A program made the position numbers and the translations under genes. The notes beneath the pieces are model-generated. The model had not been told where the DNA came from and did no database searches. It saw only the letters and a program-made list of their open reading frames with translations. A stretch of DNA of 39,761 nt from the NCBI GenBank assembly GCA_009842325.1, contig VYFQ01000030.1:14490-54250 (forward strand), written 5' to 3'. Every line of letters starts with the position of its first letter. Position 1 is the stretch's first letter. Shown piece after piece: positions 33,562-39,761 of this stretch. The stretch is from Acidimicrobiaceae bacterium. GTDB lineage: Bacteria; Actinomycetota; Acidimicrobiia; Acidimicrobiales; Aldehydirespiratoraceae.

Positions 33562-34206
33562 ATGCGATCACTGAGGCTCGCAGCGGCGATGCTCGCGCTG
33601 GCGCTGGTCGCGGCGGCGTGCAGCGACGACGAGAACGGCGAGGGAGAGCCGGTCGACGAGGTGACGACGACCACCGAGTCTTCCGCTCCGACTACGACCC
33701 AGCCCCGGGTGACCACACCGACGACGGCCCCGCCGGAGACGACGACTACCACAGTGGTGGAAGTGGTCACTACTACTAGTACGACGGCACCGCCTGACGC
33801 CGCGGTCAGCATCGGTCCGCCTCCCCCGCCGAGCAACGTCAGGTGCCAGGCCGGCACAGCCGAGAACGAGCTCCTGGTGGCGTTCGACGCCCTTCCCAAT
33901 CCAGCCGACATCTCCAAGATCCGTGTCTACGTGTCGGTGGACGGCGGGCCGATGATCACCAACGGCGAGTACACCATCGGCGAGATCGACTCCAGCGGCG
34001 ACCGTTGGGCCGCTCCGGCTCGGAGGCTGCCCGCCAACGTGCCGCTGCGGCTCACCGCGACCTCCTTCAACCAGCTGGGCCAGGAGTCCGGTTGGTACAT
34101 CGTCGAGGGCCACTACACCGGCCCGGGGGCGCCCTGCGGCGAGGCTCTGCCTCCGCCCACCGCCACCGCAGGCTTCGGCGAGGGCGAGGGCGAACAGGGG
34201 CAATAG
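33562..34206 (+). CDS. Lipoprotein with Thr-rich linker and FN3-like domain
   Basis: Predicted 214 residues. Signal peptide with lipobox LVAAAC (Cys20), an acidic patch, a Thr/Pro-rich linker (about 36-80, TTTQPRVTTPTTAPPETTTT type), then one beta-rich domain (about 88-195) resembling fibronectin type III: PSNVRCQAGT, LLVAFDALPN, KIRVYVSVDGG, VPLRLTATSFNQLGQESGW. Two Cys (VRCQ and APCG) could bridge the ends of the domain. ATG start with AAAGGAG seven bases upstream. No enzyme motif; probably a surface-exposed binding module. Alone between the divergent HD gene and the DUF4349 gene. Confidence 0.78.
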   Translation: MRSLRLAAAMLALALVAAACSDDENGEGEPVDEVTTTTESSAPTTTQPRVTTPTTAPPETTTTTVVEVVTTTSTTAPPDAAVSIGPPPPPSNVRCQAGTAENELLVAFDALPNPADISKIRVYVSVDGGPMITNGEYTIGEIDSSGDRWAAPARRLPANVPLRLTATSFNQLGQESGWYIVEGHYTGPGAPCGEALPPPTATAGFGEGEGEQGQ

Positions 34207-34252
34207 CAGGCCCGCTGCGCCGGCCGGGAACCAGACCGACCCGGCGGGCGTC

Positions 34253-34288
34253 ATAGGTGTTGACCGTCCTAGACGGGAGGACACCTAT
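34253..34288 (+). promoter_or_regulatory. Nested hairpin enclosing the DUF4349 ribosome binding site and start
   Basis: ATAGGTGT (34253-34260) pairs with ACACCTAT (34281-34288), which includes the first two bases of the ATG at 34287. Inside, CCGTC (34264-34268) pairs with GACGG (34272-34276), leaving the GAGG of the Shine-Dalgarno in the bulge. This could hide the start codon or serve as an operator. Confidence 0.5.
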
Positions 34289-35681
34289 GCATGATGCGAT
34301 CAACCTCTATGTGAGGACGCCTCACCGTCCCTTGAGGATCCTGGCGCTGGCCCTTCTGGGCGCAGCGATGGTGTTGCTCAGCGCCTGCGCAGGAGATGAT
34401 GGCGACGAATCAGCTGCTTCGGCTGACGCACCGGCCGACGAATTGTGGCAGACCGCAGTGACTGAGGCGGAGCCCGAGGCCGAAGAGGCCCCGGCACCCA
34501 CAACCACAGCGGCGTCATCGCCTGACGCCGAGGCCGGTTTGGCCGTCCCCACTGCGCTCACGCCCGCCGATCTGGGACGCGAGATCATCTACCGAGCCGC
34601 GATCGGCGTTCAGGCCGACGATGTGAGCGCGGCCAGCAACGAGGCGGTGGCCATAGTCCAGGGCCTGGGGGGGATCGTGTTCTCCCAGACGACCCGCACC
34701 GAGCCCGAGCCCTGGGCCGAAATCGTCTTCAAAGTGCTCCCCGCCGACTTCTCGACTGCGCTGGAGCGCCTGGCCGGCGTGGGGAAGCTAGTCGACCAGT
34801 CGATCAGCGCCGACGATGTGACCGAGCGGGTCGTCGACCTCGAAAGCCGCATCAGCACCGCCGAGACCAGCGTGGCCCGCCTGCGCCGACTCCTGGAGGA
34901 AGCGGTCGACCTCGAGGACGTGGCCGCCATCGAGCGTCAGTTGCTGGACCGCGAGACCACCCTCGAAGTGCTGCGCGGTCAGCTGCGCACGCTGCGCGAC
35001 CAGGTGGACCTGGCCACGATCACTCTGACGATCACCCAGTCGCCCACCGTGCCGCCCGACACCGGGATAGAGGTGGCGGCCTGGGTGTCCGACGACGCCG
35101 ACGACCCGTGCCTGGGGGCCCAGCACCTCACGGCCGATCCGGACTCGACCGTGTACTTGTGCCTGGAGGTGGAGAACCCGGGCGCCTCGACCCTCACCGA
35201 TGTGTCGGTCCGGTCCCTCGATGTGCGTCTCGACATCGGCGCCTTCGAGACGCGGCAGGGCAGCTTCGACCGGATCGAGCCCGGCGGGCTGCTGGTGGCC
35301 GTGCTGGAGGTTCCCGTCGAGGATGGCCGGCTGGCCGGCCGGGTGGCCACCCGGGGCCTGGAGATCCGGCTGGAGGCCGAGGCCGTCCCGGTGGACGCGG
35401 AGGGAACTGAGCTTCCCGAGGTCTCCGGCAGCACCTATGTGTGGCTCGACTCCCGCACCGACGACTCGCTGCCCGGTTTCGCTGACTCGGTCTCCGACGG
35501 GGCCGGCTTCCTGCGCACGATCGTGGGGGTGGCCCTGGTGGTCGTCGGGGTCCTGATTCCGTTCCTGCCGTTCGTGGCCGTGATCATCGCCCTGGTCTGG
35601 TGGCGTCGCCGCCGCCGTCGGGCCCGCAAGCAGGCATCGCCCCCGCCTCCCCCATCCGCTTCCAGCGCAGCCTCCCCCTAA
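34287..35681 (+). CDS. DUF4349 membrane lipoprotein
   Basis: Predicted 464 residues. Lipobox LLSAC (Cys34), an acidic linker, then the DUF4349 domain (about 98-255): REIIYRAAIGVQADDV, IVQGLGGIVFSQTT, a KVLPADFSTALERLAGVGKL strand-helix, a coiled-coil hairpin (VDLESRISTAETSVARL to LLDRETTLEVLRGQLRTL) and a closing TITLTITQSP strand. A beta domain follows (about 270-390), and the C-terminus has a membrane helix (TIVGVALVVVGVLIPFL) and an Arg-rich cytosolic tail. DUF4349 proteins are envelope proteins of unknown function. The start ATG is fixed by GGGAGG six bases upstream, inside a nested hairpin. An extra beta domain between coiled coil and membrane helix is longer than in simple members. Confidence 0.88.
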   Translation: MHDAINLYVRTPHRPLRILALALLGAAMVLLSACAGDDGDESAASADAPADELWQTAVTEAEPEAEEAPAPTTTAASSPDAEAGLAVPTALTPADLGREIIYRAAIGVQADDVSAASNEAVAIVQGLGGIVFSQTTRTEPEPWAEIVFKVLPADFSTALERLAGVGKLVDQSISADDVTERVVDLESRISTAETSVARLRRLLEEAVDLEDVAAIERQLLDRETTLEVLRGQLRTLRDQVDLATITLTITQSPTVPPDTGIEVAAWVSDDADDPCLGAQHLTADPDSTVYLCLEVENPGASTLTDVSVRSLDVRLDIGAFETRQGSFDRIEPGGLLVAVLEVPVEDGRLAGRVATRGLEIRLEAEAVPVDAEGTELPEVSGSTYVWLDSRTDDSLPGFADSVSDGAGFLRTIVGVALVVVGVLIPFLPFVAVIIALVWWRRRRRRARKQASPPPPPSASSAASP

Positions 35682-35714
35682 CCTGTCGCGGTCGGCGCCG
35701 CGAGAGGAGTCAGC

Positions 35715-36164
35715 GTGGGCGAGGTCCAAGAACGCAACAAGGAGACTGCGGCCCGGTTCTGGCACGCCCTGTACTCCCACGACTGGGACGCCGTAGGGGG
35801 GTTCTTCAGCCCCGAGGCCAACTACGCGGACGTGGGCACGGGCGAGTCGGGCGGAGGTGCCCACGGCCCCGACCAGATCGTGGCCCGGCTGCGGCTGGGG
35901 CTGGAGCCGGTGGAGCGCCACACCCACGAGCCGGGCCTGGTGGTGGCCGAGGGCTCAGTGGTCGTCACCGAGCACCTCGAGGTCTGGTGGTTCCACACCG
36001 GCGAGGTGGTCAGGCACCCGTTCACCTCCGTGATGGAGTTCGACGACGCGGGGAGGATCACACGCTGGTGGGACTACTCCAACCTGTCGAACCTGCTCGA
36101 CAACGCCCCGCAGTGGTGGCTGGAGCACATCGCCTCCGGCTGGCGCGCCACCCTCGAAGCCTGA
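35715..36164 (+). CDS. SnoaL-like (NTF2-fold) protein
   Basis: Predicted 149 residues. The NTF2/SnoaL alpha-beta barrel is indicated by an N-terminal helix (NKETAARFWHALYSHDWDAVGGFFSP), YADVGTGESGG.HGPDQIVARL, the strand pair VVAEGSVVVTEHLEVWWFH and the end VMEFDDAGRITRWWDYSNLSNLL, typical of SnoaL-like cyclase or limonene-epoxide-hydrolase relatives. GTG start with AGGAG six bases upstream, 33 bases after the DUF4349 gene. The substrate cannot be told. It probably shares a transcript with the two downstream genes. Confidence 0.85.
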   Translation: MGEVQERNKETAARFWHALYSHDWDAVGGFFSPEANYADVGTGESGGGAHGPDQIVARLRLGLEPVERHTHEPGLVVAEGSVVVTEHLEVWWFHTGEVVRHPFTSVMEFDDAGRITRWWDYSNLSNLLDNAPQWWLEHIASGWRATLEA

Positions 36165-36203
36165 CGCGGCCGAGCCATGCCCGAGTCCCAGGAGGATCCG
36201 CAG

Positions 36204-37382
36204 ATGACCGACTCACTCGACCCGGCCGCCGTCTGGAGGGAGTTCTGTAGCCGGATCGCCGAAGCGGGAGCGGCCGTGCTGGACGACCCGGCGGCGGCCG
36301 GCGCCCGCAACCAGGCCGAGGGGCTGCGGTGCCTCACCCGGCAGCTGGTGTTCGCCGTGCAGGACGCGGTGGAGTTCCGCGACGCCGACTTCCCCGCCCT
36401 CCACCGCTTCGACGACGACGTGACCAAGTGGGGCGGCCCCAACACCGACAACAACTACCTGCGCTGCTCCATCGACCCGGCCGGCCTCTACCGGCTCACC
36501 GCCGACGTGGCCGGCTGCCGCGACGCGATCCTCTCGCTGTATGAGGGCGACATGCAGCTCGGCCGCTACGGCGTGTTCAGCGAGTGCGCGCTGCGTGAAC
36601 TGAGCCTCGAGGACGGGCGCCTCGAGGTGATGATTGCCCCCGACCGGCCCACCGGGGCCGCCAACTGGATGGCCACCAACCCCGAGGCGCGCTATCTCGG
36701 CATCAGGGTCTACGTGTGCGACTGGACCACCGACGCCGTGCCCGACTTCTACATCGAGCGCCTCGACCGGGCCGGCGACCGTCCGGAGCGGCTCACCGTT
36801 GACCGCATGGCGCAGGCGCTGGACGAGGCTGCTGACTGGGTGGCGACCTCGGTTCCCTTCTGGCTGCGCTTCGTCGAGGGGGTCCGCCAGCGCAACGGCG
36901 ACAACGTCCTGACCCCGCCCATGCAGGCCGCGGGCGGCGCCGACAACATCGCCTACGGCGGCGGGTTCTGGAATCTCGGCGACGACGAGGCATGGCTGAT
37001 CACGTTCGAGCCGCCCGAGGCCTTCACATGGTCGATCCAGACCCACACGTGGCCCTGGTTCGAGTCGGGCGACCTCGCCCACGCCCAGACCAGCATCAAC
37101 GACACCCAGGCCCACACCGACCGCGACGGCCTGGTGCGGGCGGTGGTCAGCCACCAGGATCCGGGCACGCCCAACTGGATCGACACCGAGGGCCGCCCGG
37201 TGGGCATGTGCATCTACCGCTGGATCGGTGCATCCGATTCGCCGGTTGCCGAAGGTGCCGTGGTCCCGCTGGCCGAGCTGCGCGGTCACCTGCCGGCGGA
37301 CCATCCGACGGTCACGCCCGACGAGCGCCGGAGCGTGATGGCGGCCCGGCGCCGGGGGGTGCACCGGCGGTTCCGGCGCTGA
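36204..37382 (+). CDS. DUF1214-like protein
   Basis: Predicted 392 residues, cytosolic, no signal peptide. The segment GGPNTDNNYLRCSIDPAGLYRL (split here as GGPNTDNN and YLRCSIDPAGLYRL, about 82-105), followed by DAILSLYEGDMQ and LEVMIAPDRP, recalls the DUF1254/DUF1214 group common in mycobacteria and relatives, often near sulfotransferases. Later parts (GGGFWNLGDDEAWLITFEPPEAFTW split around residue 265) are Trp-rich. ATG 36204 is chosen for the AGGAGG eight bases upstream; an earlier ATG at 36177 lacks one. It lies between the SnoaL-like and sulfotransferase genes, all co-directional. The function is unknown; a small-molecule modification role is inferred. Confidence 0.72.
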   Translation: MTDSLDPAAVWREFCSRIAEAGAAVLDDPAAAGARNQAEGLRCLTRQLVFAVQDAVEFRDADFPALHRFDDDVTKWGGPNTDNNYLRCSIDPAGLYRLTADVAGCRDAILSLYEGDMQLGRYGVFSECALRELSLEDGRLEVMIAPDRPTGAANWMATNPEARYLGIRVYVCDWTTDAVPDFYIERLDRAGDRPERLTVDRMAQALDEAADWVATSVPFWLRFVEGVRQRNGDNVLTPPMQAAGGADNIAYGGGFWNLGDDEAWLITFEPPEAFTWSIQTHTWPWFESGDLAHAQTSINDTQAHTDRDGLVRAVVSHQDPGTPNWIDTEGRPVGMCIYRWIGASDSPVAEGAVVPLAELRGHLPADHPTVTPDERRSVMAARRRGVHRRFRR

Positions 37383-37410
37383 TCTCGCACGGCGTCGGGG
37401 GTCATCTCCG

Positions 37411-38685
37411 ATGGACTGGCAGCCCCCGCCCCGGCCTCGCTGGGTAGACCGGCTCAACGGCCACGCCGACCACGCCGGCCATGCCCGGCTGCTTGTGCCG
37501 CTCGAGCCGGACGAGCTGCTCGCGGCAGCCACCGAAGGGGCCGGCCTGGACGATTTCGGACGGCCCGGCGAATTCGGCGACGGTGGAGCCGGCGGCGCCG
37601 GCTGGCAGACCCATTTCGAGACCTTCATGGAGGCGCTGGAACGGGAGGGCAACCTTCACCTCACCGGCCGGCTCCTGACCCGCACCGACCTTCTGGCCGC
37701 GCTGCGCAACCGGCTGGAACTCGTCGATCTATGGCGACACCGGCCCGACATCGGCGAGCAGCCGGTCGACGGGCCCCTGGTGGTGATCGGCGCGGCCCGG
37801 TCGGGCACGTCGATCCTGCACGAGCTGCTGGCCCTCGATCCGGCCCACAGCACCCCGACCACCTGGAAGGTGCACCGTCCTGTGGCGGCCGCCACCGGCG
37901 ACGCCGCCACGGTGGCCGCCGCACGACGGAGTGTCGACTCGGTGGTGTCCTTCTGGCACGACGTGCAGCCCGAGTACGAGACCATGCACCACAACGGCGG
38001 CGACCTCCCCACCGAGTGCATCTTCTTGACCGTGCCCACATTCCTGTCGGACAACTGGGCCGGCACCCACACCGTGCCCGGCTACAGCCGCCATCTGGCC
38101 GTGGCCGACCACCGTCCCGCCTACGAGTGGCACCGCCGCACCCTGCAGACGCTGAGCCGGCGCGAGCAGGGCCGGCGCTGGGTGCTCAAGGCGCCGAGCC
38201 ACCTGGCCACCCTGCGCGAGCTGTTCGCGGTCTACCCCGACGCCAGGGTCATACAGCTCCACCGGGATCCGGCCCGCACCCTGCCGTCGATGCTGAGCCT
38301 CATGGGCACGCTGCGGTGGATGCGCACCGACGCAGTCGACATGGAGCCGTTCGTGGAGCCGACCGTGGCGGGGGTGGCCCATCTGCAGCGCAGGGCCATA
38401 GCCGACCGGGCCTCGGGCCGGCTGCCCGACAACCGCTTCTTCGATCTGCACTACGCGGAGTTGCTCGCCGATCCGGTGGCCGCCATCGGCGCGGCGTACG
38501 AGCACTTCGGCCTGGCTCTCCCAACAGGGCTGCCGGACGCCGTCAGGGCGTACCTGGCGTCCAAGCCGAAGGGCGCCAGGGGCAGCCACCAATACTCGCC
38601 CGAGGCGTTCGGCCTGACCGCCGGGGGGATCCGGTCGGCTTTCGGCGACTATCTGGACCGTTTCGCCGTCGCGGCCGAGGACTGA
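37411..38685 (+). CDS. Sulfotransferase family protein
   Basis: Predicted 424 residues. The PAPS-binding 5'-phosphosulfate loop is LVVIGAARSGTSILHELL (about 123-140) and the 3'-phosphate site is VIQLHRDPARTLPSML (about 280-295); RWVLKAPSHLATL and NRFFDLHYAELLADPVAAI are further family marks. It would transfer sulfate from PAPS to a small molecule or glycan. An N-terminal extension of about 120 residues before the P-loop is usual for the actinobacterial Sulfotransfer_3-like group. ATG start with only a distant G-run upstream, 28 bases after the DUF1214-like gene. The acceptor is unknown. Confidence 0.9.
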   Translation: MDWQPPPRPRWVDRLNGHADHAGHARLLVPLEPDELLAAATEGAGLDDFGRPGEFGDGGAGGAGWQTHFETFMEALEREGNLHLTGRLLTRTDLLAALRNRLELVDLWRHRPDIGEQPVDGPLVVIGAARSGTSILHELLALDPAHSTPTTWKVHRPVAAATGDAATVAAARRSVDSVVSFWHDVQPEYETMHHNGGDLPTECIFLTVPTFLSDNWAGTHTVPGYSRHLAVADHRPAYEWHRRTLQTLSRREQGRRWVLKAPSHLATLRELFAVYPDARVIQLHRDPARTLPSMLSLMGTLRWMRTDAVDMEPFVEPTVAGVAHLQRRAIADRASGRLPDNRFFDLHYAELLADPVAAIGAAYEHFGLALPTGLPDAVRAYLASKPKGARGSHQYSPEAFGLTAGGIRSAFGDYLDRFAVAAED

Positions 38686-38713
38686 GGGGCTGCGCCATTC
38701 GGCATCCGCGACG

Positions 38714-39010
38714 TCAACCGGCGAGGCCGTCGTCGGGCTGTCCCCGGCGGCGATGGCGAAGCACCACGCTGGCCATCAGGGCCACACCGATGGCGACGAT
38801 GGCGCCCCCGAACACCAGCGCAGCATCGATGTCGGCCCAGTAGCGATCGGTGAGAGCCGCCAGCGCGACCGCGATGAACACCAGTCCGGCCACGAGGGAC
38901 AACGGGTCGACCCGACGGCGCGTTGACTCCGGGGACTCGGGGGAATCCGCCCACGTAGCACCGGTCTCGTCTCGTGTGTCATCCATATCCGTCTCGTCCT
39001 TTGCGCTCAT
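38714..39010 (-). CDS. Small two-helix membrane protein
   Basis: Predicted 98 residues. An acidic N-terminal tail (about 1-36), two membrane helices (LSLVAGLVFIAVALAALT and ALVFGGAIVAIGVALMASVVL) separated by a short acidic loop, and a basic end (RHRRRGQ). It follows the PspC/LiaF-like gene in the same direction, 25 bases apart, and is probably co-transcribed with it. No named family is recognised; a partner in envelope-stress sensing is inferred from location. Confidence 0.7.
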   Translation of the reverse strand: MSAKDETDMDDTRDETGATWADSPESPESTRRRVDPLSLVAGLVFIAVALAALTDRYWADIDAALVFGGAIVAIGVALMASVVLRHRRRGQPDDGLAG

Positions 39011-39035
39011 GGAGCCGGCCGTTCTGACGGGATCC

Positions 39036-39761
39036 TCACGGGAGCCGTGACGGCACGGTCACAATCTCGACCTCGCCCATGCCGAGGTCGATGTCGAAGT
39101 CGAGTTCACCGTCGGGATCGCCGACTGCCGGCAACACGACCCGAGCGCCGACCCCGATCCCGCCGGTGGAATCGTGCCTCTCCCAATGCCAGACGCCGGC
39201 ATCTCCGGACCTCATGTAGCCCCAACGTTCCGTGATGGCGCCGACGCCGACTTCGATGTCCGCGCTGAACCGGATGTTGTCGGGCACGTACACGACCACT
39301 TCGCCCATGCCGAGGCTCACGTCCACCGAGCGGTCCCTGCCGTCGAGCTGCAGGTCTTCAAGCTCAACCACGAGGCGGCCTATGCCGTGCTCGTAGTCCT
39401 GCTCCAGTTCGTCGAGGCTGGCGGGCGCAACCCGAACCTCGCCCAGCCCCCGCCAGGACTTGACGTCGGTGCTAGCGAACAGCAACGCGACCGGCACCAG
39501 CGCCGCCCCCAAGAAGATCAGGCCTCGGGCGGGGCCCGTGAAGGCGGAGACGAGGAGCCCGGTTCCCGTGATAGCCAGCGCGATGGCGAAGAAAGCGCCC
39601 ACATCCATCTCGACAACATCGAGACGCTCCAGTATCACGGCTGCGCCGCTGTAGACGAGCAGTGCCGCTACGGTGAGTGAGCCGAGGACCGAGCGGCCAC
39701 GGCGTCGTCTTGGAGCCGGCGATGGTACGGCACCGGGCGGCGGATGTGGGGGTGGCGGGGC
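39036..39761 (-). CDS. LiaF-like C-terminal part of a PspC-type membrane protein, 5' end outside window
   Basis: Partial: the frame is open to the right edge (241 residues seen). The visible part begins with a Pro-rich linker (PPPPHPPPGAVPSPAP) and RRRRGRS, then membrane helices (LGSLTVAALLVYSGAAVIL, VGAFFAIALAITGTGLLV, GLIFLGAALVPVALLF) and a beta-rich C-terminal domain with two SLGMGEV/DLGMGEV strands, as in LiaF-like (DUF4097-type) cell-wall stress proteins. In actinobacteria such a tail commonly follows an N-terminal PspC domain, which would lie beyond the edge. The GTG at 39638 is not a likely start, because the coding frame clearly continues upstream. Function: sensing or response to envelope stress, by family. 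Confidence 0.8.
   Translation of the reverse strand, partial: APPPPHPPPGAVPSPAPRRRRGRSVLGSLTVAALLVYSGAAVILERLDVVEMDVGAFFAIALAITGTGLLVSAFTGPARGLIFLGAALVPVALLFASTDVKSWRGLGEVRVAPASLDELEQDYEHGIGRLVVELEDLQLDGRDRSVDVSLGMGEVVVYVPDNIRFSADIEVGVGAITERWGYMRSGDAGVWHWERHDSTGGIGVGARVVLPAVGDPDGELDFDIDLGMGEVEIVTVPSRLP

Noticed and set aside
39036..39638. GTG at 39638 as the start of the LiaF-like gene
   Set aside because: The frame upstream to the window edge encodes another membrane helix and a Pro-rich linker with normal codon use, so the gene is truncated by the window and does not start here.

Overview
The window is high-GC DNA, densely coding on both strands, with many GTG/TTG starts, stop-start overlaps and purine-rich ribosome binding sites. 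The gene content (a Tad pilus without a secretin, eukaryote-type glutamine synthetase II, several lipoproteins with Thr/Pro/Glu-rich linkers, DUF4349, a PspC/LiaF-like envelope sensor) fits a monoderm Actinomycetota. The style is that of uncultured Acidimicrobiia; this assignment is inference, since no rRNA is present.

Layout. (1) 1-16695, all on the minus strand: an apparent operon reading from high to low coordinates. It encodes a sugar-type periplasmic-binding lipoprotein, a TadE/TadG-like protein with small cysteine repeats, a ~3,670-residue protein with a TadE-like prepilin N-terminus followed by about 28 Calx-beta domains, a lipoprotein with 21 RCC1-type repeats, and a lipoprotein with a 25-residue tandem repeat that runs off the window. 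(2) 16758-25117: a Tad (tight adherence) type IV pilus locus, with a TadE-like protein, a pilin-like protein, TadC, TadB, TadA, CpaE/TadZ-like, CpaB-like, a membrane coiled-coil protein, an Flp-type pilin and a CpaA/TadV prepilin peptidase. (3) 25118-25671: a long, AT-richer non-coding stretch with inverted and direct repeats. (4) 25672-33462: a hybrid GAF-PAS-kinase-receiver-winged-helix regulator, a sigma-70 factor, a small helical protein, NAD+ synthetase, glutamine synthetase II, and the HD half only of a CCA-adding-like enzyme. (5) 33562-38685, plus strand: an FN3-like lipoprotein, a DUF4349 lipoprotein, a SnoaL-like protein, a DUF1214-like protein and a sulfotransferase. (6) 38714-39761: two envelope-stress-type membrane proteins, the second cut by the window edge.

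The most interesting reading is that regions 1 and 2 form one surface-attachment system. The pilus motor (TadA/B/C), assembly factors (CpaB/CpaE) and peptidase (CpaA) sit next to the major pilin. The adjacent operon supplies a giant candidate adhesin whose N-terminus carries a prepilin-like Gly/Glu+5 signal, so it could be processed by CpaA and displayed on the pilus. A cysteine mini-repeat occurs both in this giant protein and in its TadG-like neighbour, and nowhere else in the window that I noticed, which supports joint function. Co-function and tip location are inference; the domain calls come from the sequence.
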